In this document: in pieces, positions 61,657-64,000 of the stretch
How the letters are laid out: every line of letters starts with the position of its first letter
How positions within the stretch are numbered: position 1 is the first letter of the stretch
Notes under the pieces: model-generated
The model's database searches: none
Seen by the model: the letters and a program-made list of their open reading frames with translations, nothing else
Told to the model about the DNA's origin: nothing
Assembly: GCA_021846225.1 (NCBI GenBank)
Contig: JAJZCG010000002.1
Span: 1 to 64,000, forward strand
Reading direction: 5' to 3'
DNA length: 64,000 bases
Source of the DNA: Pseudomonadota bacterium
GTDB lineage: Bacteria > Pseudomonadota > Alphaproteobacteria > Acetobacterales > Acetobacteraceae
Translations under genes and position numbers: made by a program

Positions 61657-62871
61657 TCAGTTACTGAACATGCGCTTCCACACGGAGGGAGGGTGTTCAC
61701 CCTGTTTCTCGGGGCCGCCGCCGGTGATGGCGGTGGCGATTTCCAGCACGGCCTTGCTGTAGGCCGCGGGCAGGAATTCCTGCGCCCGGCCCAGGTTCTG
61801 GCTCTTGGTCAACCCGGTGGTGTAGGGCAGCGTATGGTCAATGGCGCGGCCCAGGGCCGACTCCATGGCGCTGGCGGTTAGGGTTTCCTGGGTTCTCGGG
61901 CAGAGGTTATTACTTACCAGGATGCTGCGCTGGCCGTCGCTGGCGGTTTCGCGCCCGCGCATGATCCGCGCGGCATTACGCACGGCGAGGATCGTGGGGT
62001 CGGCCAGCATGACGAGGAAGCCGCATTGCTCCAGCACGGCGTTGACCACCGCGCCGCTGCGCGAAGCGGTATCGAGAACCACGAAATGGAAATGCTCGAC
62101 CAATACGGCGAGCAGCTCCTTCAAACTATCCGGGGTGATGGGGTCGGCGGCCATGAGGTCGTTATCGGCGGTGAGCGTGAACAGCCGCGGCCCGCGCAAG
62201 GTGAGGATTTTTTCCAGCCCCAGATGGTCCAGCCCGGCGATGTTCTGCAGCGCCGCCACGAGGCCATGGCTGGGCGGCAGGTTGAACACCAGGTTCACCG
62301 CGCCGTTGTAGACGTCCAGATCAACCACCACCGTCCGGCGTGAGAATCCATGGGCCAGATGCCAGGCCAGGCTGCAGGCCAGGGTGGTGGCGCCGGCGCC
62401 GCCGCGTGCGCCGAGCACGGCGATGGTTTTGCCGGCACGCGGGGCGCGGACGGGCTCGCCGGCATGCGCGCCCAGGTTAAGGCCGCGGCGCAGCATGGCC
62501 GCGGTGAAGGGCTTGAGCAGATAATCAGCGACGCCGAGCTGCATGAGATCACGGAACAGGCCGACATCGTTACGGTCGCCAGCGACAATGATGCGCGTGC
62601 CGGGCTCGGCGAGGTTGGCGACGCGGGTCATGTCGTTCAGCGGCGCGGGGGAATCGGATATATCAACCAGTATCTGGTGCGGCCAGGATGGAAGGGTTTT
62701 GACAAAGTCGAGCGCGTCGCCGATGCCGCCTTGCCGGACCACGGCGTTCTTCAATTCAAGGTCGAACACCAGGGACTGCACAAGGTCGCGGTTGTCCGGG
62801 TCACTGAGAAAGGCCACAAGCTCCAGCGCGCGGGCGGGCTCATTATGTTCGGCTGTTTCGTTCATATTCAT
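61657..62871 (-). CDS. CpaE-like protein (receiver-like N-terminus + MinD/ParA-type ATPase)
   Basis: N-term receiver-like ...GVADYLLKPFTAAMLRRGL; KTIAVLGARGGAGATTLACSLAWHLAHGFSRRTVVVDLDVYNGAVNLVF (deviant Walker A); FVVLDTASRSGAVVNAVLEQCGFLVMLADPTILAVRNAARIM. Confidence 0.85.
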   Translation of the reverse strand: MNMNETAEHNEPARALELVAFLSDPDNRDLVQSLVFDLELKNAVVRQGGIGDALDFVKTLPSWPHQILVDISDSPAPLNDMTRVANLAEPGTRIIVAGDRNDVGLFRDLMQLGVADYLLKPFTAAMLRRGLNLGAHAGEPVRAPRAGKTIAVLGARGGAGATTLACSLAWHLAHGFSRRTVVVDLDVYNGAVNLVFNLPPSHGLVAALQNIAGLDHLGLEKILTLRGPRLFTLTADNDLMAADPITPDSLKELLAVLVEHFHFVVLDTASRSGAVVNAVLEQCGFLVMLADPTILAVRNAARIMRGRETASDGQRSILVSNNLCPRTQETLTASAMESALGRAIDHTLPYTTGLTKSQNLGRAQEFLPAAYSKAVLEIATAITGGGPEKQGEHPPSVWKRMFSN

Positions 62872-63064
62872 TCCCCTGCACCAGGAAACAGGTGCGAAGC
62901 ATTAACGGCATGGAAGAAAGCCGCATTGACCGGGATCAAGCGGGAACAGGGACCGGGCGGCGGGGGCGATACCCCCTGAGTTTAGCCAAAAGTCTTTAAA
63001 AATCAGGCACAACGCCAGCCACTATAATAAAGATGCGGGGCGTTGAGAAGCCTGTGCGCCGGAC

Positions 63065-63093
63065 AAAAAAAAGGCGGTGCAAACTGCACCGCC
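63065..63093 (-). terminator. Rho-independent terminator of the cold-shock gene
   Basis: Minus strand GGCGGTGCA-gtt-TGCACCGCC followed by TTTTTTTT. Confidence 0.9.
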
Positions 63094-63115
63094 CCATTCC
63101 TCCGGCAAGCGGCGA

Positions 63116-63322
63116 TTAGCCGGCCTGCAGATTTTCCGCCGAGAGCTTGCCCTGCTGGCCAGCCTGAATCTCGTAGCGAATCTTCTGGCCCTCGTTGAGG
63201 GTGCCAAGGCTGGAACGCTCAACAGCTGAAATGTGCACGAACACATCCTTGGAGCCGTCGTCGGGCTGGATGAAACCATAACCCTTGGTTGCGTTAAACC
63301 ACTTCACTGTACCTGATGCCAT
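63116..63322 (-). CDS. Cold-shock domain protein
   Basis: [68 protein letters not shown]. Confidence 0.97.
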   Translation of the reverse strand: MASGTVKWFNATKGYGFIQPDDGSKDVFVHISAVERSSLGTLNEGQKIRYEIQAGQQGKLSAENLQAG

Positions 63323-63488
63323 GTCGCATCTCCTAACAAACAGCGACCCGCAACATGCAGGCCAAAATACTCTTCAGATTGTTGGGGAAGCGTCGGACCG
63401 CAAAAGCAGAGAAAACACGCAACAACAAGAAACGAAAAGCGCCGTGGCCACCTTATACGCCAGTTTTGCCCGGACCACAAACAATGAA

Positions 63489-64000
63489 TTAAGGCGCGAA
63501 GGGGAGACGGGCCTGGATTGCCCCCGCCCCGGGCAGGGCAGATGCCTGAAATCCGCCGCCCAGGTCCTGGAACAGGGCAACACTGGCCAGCAGGCGGTTT
63601 TGCTGCACGGCAAGCGCAGCCTGCTGGTCGCCCAGCAGGATGACCTGGGCGCTCACCACCGTGGTGTAATTCACGGTGCCGGCCTGATACTGGTTGAGGG
63701 CGATGCGCAGGGCGCTTTGCGCATCGGCCACGGCGCGGGCCTCCACCTGCGCCTGCGCCGCGAGAATCCGCAAACCTGAGAGATCGTTCTCCACTCCCTG
63801 CAGGGCGCTCAGCACGGTTTGCCGGTAGGTCTGCACGCTCTGGTCATAGGCGAATTCCGCCGCGCGCACGCTGGCGCTGCGGGTGCCGCCCGCGAACAGG
63901 GTGGATGAGACGCTAGCGCCCAGCGACCACAGGCTGTTGCTGACAGAGAACAGCCCGCCGATGGGGTCCGCCGCGTAGCCGCCCAGCGCGGAGAGGCTTA
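63489..64000 (-). CDS. Outer-membrane efflux protein (TolC/NodT family), C-terminal part; continues past the window
   Basis: RAAEFAYDQSVQTYRQTVLSALQGVENDLSGLRILAAQAQVEARAVADAQSALRIALNQYQAGTVNYTTVVSAQVILLGDQQAALAVQQNRLLASVALFQDLGGGF; frame open to the right edge. Confidence 0.93.
   Translation of the reverse strand, partial: SLSALGGYAADPIGGLFSVSNSLWSLGASVSSTLFAGGTRSASVRAAEFAYDQSVQTYRQTVLSALQGVENDLSGLRILAAQAQVEARAVADAQSALRIALNQYQAGTVNYTTVVSAQVILLGDQQAALAVQQNRLLASVALFQDLGGGFQASALPGAGAIQARLPFAP

Overview
This 64 kb, GC-rich window looks alphaproteobacterial. An Acetobacteraceae-like acidophile is my guess from gene content and style; it was not tested. Most of it is compact housekeeping chromosome: dprA(partial)-topA-pdeM-like-photolyase, guaA/guaB/rsmB/rlmE/ppx, tRNA-Gln(CUG)-sufE, parC/recO, dapE/dapD, grpE, glnE/bcp, mutM/ubiE/coaBC/dut, and a two-gene ABC transporter. 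A non-flagellar-linked chemotaxis operon (STAS-cheY-A-W-R-B-D plus a small unknown gene, with two MCPs and a second cheW) is followed by an orphan cpaE-like gene, cspA and a TolC-like gene cut by the window edge. The most noteworthy items are: (1) a Roadblock/LC7-protoglobin fusion protein encoded divergently from a stand-alone Roadblock paralog; (2) a sulfotransferase gene directly upstream of a giant glycine-rich PGRS-like autotransporter, next to a degenerate transposition-ATPase remnant; (3) a small unknown protein at the end of the che operon whose acidic-aromatic C-terminal tail resembles that of CheD; (4) near-identical MCP signalling-domain direct repeats flanking the che operon; (5) intergenic repeats: 3.2 copies of a 65-bp hairpin repeat with a related copy 4 kb away, and a 42-bp tandem repeat with palindromes upstream of a Sel1 gene; (6) a corA 3'-end remnant abutting a tRNA gene. 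All calls come from reading the sequence and ORF translations; no database search was run.
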